Assembly: GCF_009601055.1 (NCBI RefSeq)
Contig: NZ_WITI01000004.1
Span: 62,001-126,000 of the forward strand
Source of the DNA: Lactococcus sp. dk101
Lineage (GTDB): Bacteria; Bacillota; Bacilli; Lactobacillales; Streptococcaceae
Direction of reading: 5' to 3'
Length of the DNA stretch: 64,000 nucleotides
Below the pieces are notes generated by a model. The model searched no databases and had not been told where the DNA came from. It was given only the letters and a program-made list of their open reading frames with translations. Of the stretch, positions 61,893 through 64,000 are shown piece after piece (the stretch's first letter is position 1; the number at the start of each line of letters is the position of its first letter). Both the position numbers and the translations under genes were made by a program.

Positions 61893-63104
61893 TTATTCTG
61901 TGGTTGTCGTTTCAGGAGTGAAAGTCACAAAGTAGCCTGCGGCTGTATCAGTTGCTTTCACATCGTAACGAATAACGCCTGCCAAGAGTTGCCCGTAGAT
62001 ATCATTATCCACCCATTTCACAGAAACTTGTTTGCGATCAAAGAATGCAGCAAAGGCTTTTGCATCCCCTACAAATCCAACAATATCGCCAGCTTTTTTA
62101 CCAATGACCACATCATCAAGCACGACAACTTCACGTCCAAGCAATTGTTTTCCACTTGCGGCAGTAATTGAATCTTGAAGCAAGTAACGTCCGTTTTTAT
62201 CTTTCAATTTGTCCAGTTCAGCGTACATTGAAGCAGAGATGATGTATTTGACATCATACACTTTCTTGATGTCCTTATTAACCAAGTCTTTCAAACCATC
62301 TACTCCTGTGACAGCTTTGGCAGGGGCAGTTTGAAGAATGGCCGCAATGTCTGCATTTTTTGTATTCAAAGCTTGGTCTTGAATTTCATCCGCAATCAAA
62401 GCTGTCACATCGTAAGTCGCATCGTCAATTACTTCTTGTGAAAGTGGAATATAACCACGGCGTGTAGCGACAGAGTAGTCCACTTCTTTCATGGTTGGGT
62501 TGGCGAGTTTTGGATTTTTTTCCAATTCTTTTACCGTCAACATTTTAGATCCTGCCTTAGAAATGACTGGGAACTTACCACTGCCTGAATTCACTGAAAC
62601 AAGACGGACGTATTTGGTCAAGTCCACCACATCTTCTGGAGTCAATTGTGGTTGAAGCAATTCTTCTGGAATCAATGCCCCACCTTCAACAGAGGTAAAA
62701 CCATCACGTTTTTCCGTTCCTTTTGATTTTACAAACGCATTGATGGCAGAGCGTTTTGTTTCAAGTTCTTCTTCAGTCACTTTAATTTTTTTCATGTTTC
62801 GTTCTTCTCCGCTTCCGTTTGAATTGTCTTTACCCGAATCTTCAACTTGGGCCAATTCGTCTTCAAGTTCTTGTTTTTCTTTTTCCAAGTCCGCAATTTC
62901 ATCATCGATCGCTTGGATGTCTTTTTCCAATTGTTCCGCAGATTCACTGACAGTTGCGATGTCTTCTTCAGTTTCAGCTTCATCCAAAGCACGTTTGAGC
63001 TCTGCTTCCTTTTTTTGGAATTCAGAGCGTTTCACTTTTACTTTTTCAAGTTCATTTGAACGTTCTTTGATTTTTTTATTCAAAATAAGTTGTTTTAATG
63101 CCAT
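61893..63104 (-). CDS. Major capsid protein, HK97 type
   Basis: 403 residues. The N-terminal ~105 residues form a charged coiled coil (delta/scaffold domain, KKIKERSNELEKVKVKRSEFQKKEAEL), removed by the protease. The mature HK97 fold follows (about 135-400), with PEELLQPQLTPEDVVDLTKYVRLVSV at its start and GREVVVLDD...GDAKAFAAFFDRKQVSV near the end. GGAGG precedes the start; it overlaps the protease gene by 29 nt. Confidence 0.94.
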   Translation of the reverse strand: MALKQLILNKKIKERSNELEKVKVKRSEFQKKEAELKRALDEAETEEDIATVSESAEQLEKDIQAIDDEIADLEKEKQELEDELAQVEDSGKDNSNGSGEERNMKKIKVTEEELETKRSAINAFVKSKGTEKRDGFTSVEGGALIPEELLQPQLTPEDVVDLTKYVRLVSVNSGSGKFPVISKAGSKMLTVKELEKNPKLANPTMKEVDYSVATRRGYIPLSQEVIDDATYDVTALIADEIQDQALNTKNADIAAILQTAPAKAVTGVDGLKDLVNKDIKKVYDVKYIISASMYAELDKLKDKNGRYLLQDSITAASGKQLLGREVVVLDDVVIGKKAGDIVGFVGDAKAFAAFFDRKQVSVKWVDNDIYGQLLAGVIRYDVKATDTAAGYFVTFTPETTTTE

Positions 63105-63672
63105 TGAGTTTTTCCTCCACTTGGGCTTTATGCGCGAGTAATTCTCGCTTTTTCATTCCTTCAATTTGTTTGCTTCGTGCTTCGACTGCGGTATCCGCAT
63201 ATGCTGGGAAAGTCACGACTGAGACTTCAAAGAGTTCGATTGCCTTAATTGTGAACTTATAAGTCCCATCGTCTTTTTGTTCCATTTCTTCATCAAGAAT
63301 ATTAAATCCAAAAGAGCACTGGTCTACATCTCCACGTTGCACGCGAGAATAAAGGTTCATGGCTTCCGTGTCCGCTTCGTTGACTGTAATTTCACCATAG
63401 ATGCCTTTTTTATCCGCCTTGAGTGTCAAAGTGCCTGCCTTTGTCCGTCCAAGTACCTTTCCTGTGTCATGATTGATTAAGGCACGAACATCGGACAAGT
63501 CCAACTCTTTTGTGATTTCTTGTGAGACTTCTTCAAAACAGCCTTCGTACAGCTCTGTTTCTGAATTGAACACGATAAAATAGCCACTGATTATTTTACC
63601 AGCCGTTTCTTCGCTTGATCTAAGGTCTAAATTTTTAAAGTTTCGAACTTGAAATTGATTGCGTTGTTTCAT
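63076..63672 (-). CDS. HK97-family prohead protease
   Basis: 198 residues. Herpesvirus-like serine protease fold: AGKIISGYFIVFNSETELYEGCFEE (about 24-48), ALINHDTGKVLGRTKAGTLTL with the catalytic histidine (H67 in NHD), and VDQCSFGFNI with the serine near 119. Cleaves the capsid N-terminal scaffold. It starts within an ATGA overlap with portal. Confidence 0.92.
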   Translation of the reverse strand: MKQRNQFQVRNFKNLDLRSSEETAGKIISGYFIVFNSETELYEGCFEEVSQEITKELDLSDVRALINHDTGKVLGRTKAGTLTLKADKKGIYGEITVNEADTEAMNLYSRVQRGDVDQCSFGFNILDEEMEQKDDGTYKFTIKAIELFEVSVVTFPAYADTAVEARSKQIEGMKKRELLAHKAQVEEKLNGIKTTYFE

Positions 63673-64000
63673 TCTTCACCCCCTTTCTGGGTATTCTCTT
63701 GGACAAGCTTGCCTTGCTTGTTCAAATCTTCCTGTAGCAAGTAATTTTCAAGGACAATCAAATCAGACATCTCCTCGTCTGGTGGCATCCCCACCCAATT
63801 TCGCAATTCATTGCGCCTTAAAGCGTTGACCTTAACCATTTGAGTACCCGCATTGACCATGTCTAACAGCGAGTAGTTATAAAGGCTGCGCGGATTAAAT
63901 GTAAAGTACATATCGTCATCAATAATCAGTTTATTCAAGGTCTGTTGGATGACTTGGGCAATGGACAAAACCTTTGTGTTTACAAAGTTATTGAATTCAT
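63669..64000 (-). CDS. Phage portal protein, C-terminal part (gene continues beyond the window)
   Basis: The frame stays open through the last base of the window (reading EFNNFVNTKVLSIAQVIQQT upstream of the apparent TTG start at 63968), so only about 110 C-terminal residues are seen. NRKL-like helix QQTLNKLII, then FTFNPRSLYNYSLLDMVNAGTQMVKVNALRRNELRNWVGMPPDEEMSDLIVLENYL, which is the usual C-terminal region of HK97-type portal proteins. Position before the protease supports it. Confidence 0.88.
   Translation of the reverse strand, partial: EFNNFVNTKVLSIAQVIQQTLNKLIIDDDMYFTFNPRSLYNYSLLDMVNAGTQMVKVNALRRNELRNWVGMPPDEEMSDLIVLENYLLQEDLNKQGKLVQENTQKGGEE

Overview
The window is a low-GC Firmicutes chromosome segment, most likely from the genus Lactococcus. 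The evidence is a lactococcal-type 763-codon PepX next to an aquaglyceroporin gene, a lactococcin 972-like bacteriocin locus, and the gene content overall. The species is not determined. PepX is clearly lactococcal but differs at many positions from the L. lactis protein as I remember it.

Layout of the host part (1-49.3 kb). murC, a basic low-complexity protein gene and a large Snf2 helicase come first; the helicase is bracketed by two copies of a modular repeat element. A beta-lactamase-fold hydrolase, cppA, a CAAX protease, glpF, pepX and an ECF-transporter S component follow. Next are an ECF sigma/anti-sigma pair, an LtaS-like sulfatase, gltX, an aldo/keto reductase, tRNA-Glu and an uncharacterised gene. 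Then come the tsaB-rimI-tsaD block, rpoY-rnjA, a 36-codon orphan gene, an LPXTG-like surface protein, add, sprT, tex, an FMN reductase, rpsD with its leader, and ktrB-ktrA. A bacteriocin cluster (Rgg-like regulator, lactococcin 972-like peptide, 7-TM protein, ABC ATPase) precedes glycerate kinase, tRNA-Pro/tRNA-Arg, the dapH-dapL lysine genes, a VOC/thioredoxin fusion, the ecfA1-ecfA2-ecfT energizing module and a DUF2325 gene.

Prophage part (about 49.4-64 kb, all minus strand, running off the window end). This is the late region of an HK97-type siphophage: portal, prohead protease, capsid, connectors, major tail protein, gpG/gpGT by -1 frameshift, tape measure, Dit, Tal/receptor-binding protein, two holins and an endolysin. 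Between the endolysin and the host chromosome lies 1.2 kb without convincing protein genes. It holds a tandem series of very short transcription units, each with a near-consensus promoter, a 50-75 nt RNA and an intrinsic terminator, and a tRNA-Ile(CAT) gene lies among them. I regard this array as the most unusual object in the window.

Genome-scale signals. A 14-bp palindrome, TGTCAGNNCTGACA, occurs 15 times exactly (plus close variants) in the host part, inside genes and in terminators, and is absent from the prophage. Four genes (8064, 12791, 20527, 48691) have an extended or consensus -10 box only 6-7 nt before the start codon and no Shine-Dalgarno sequence, which predicts leaderless mRNAs.
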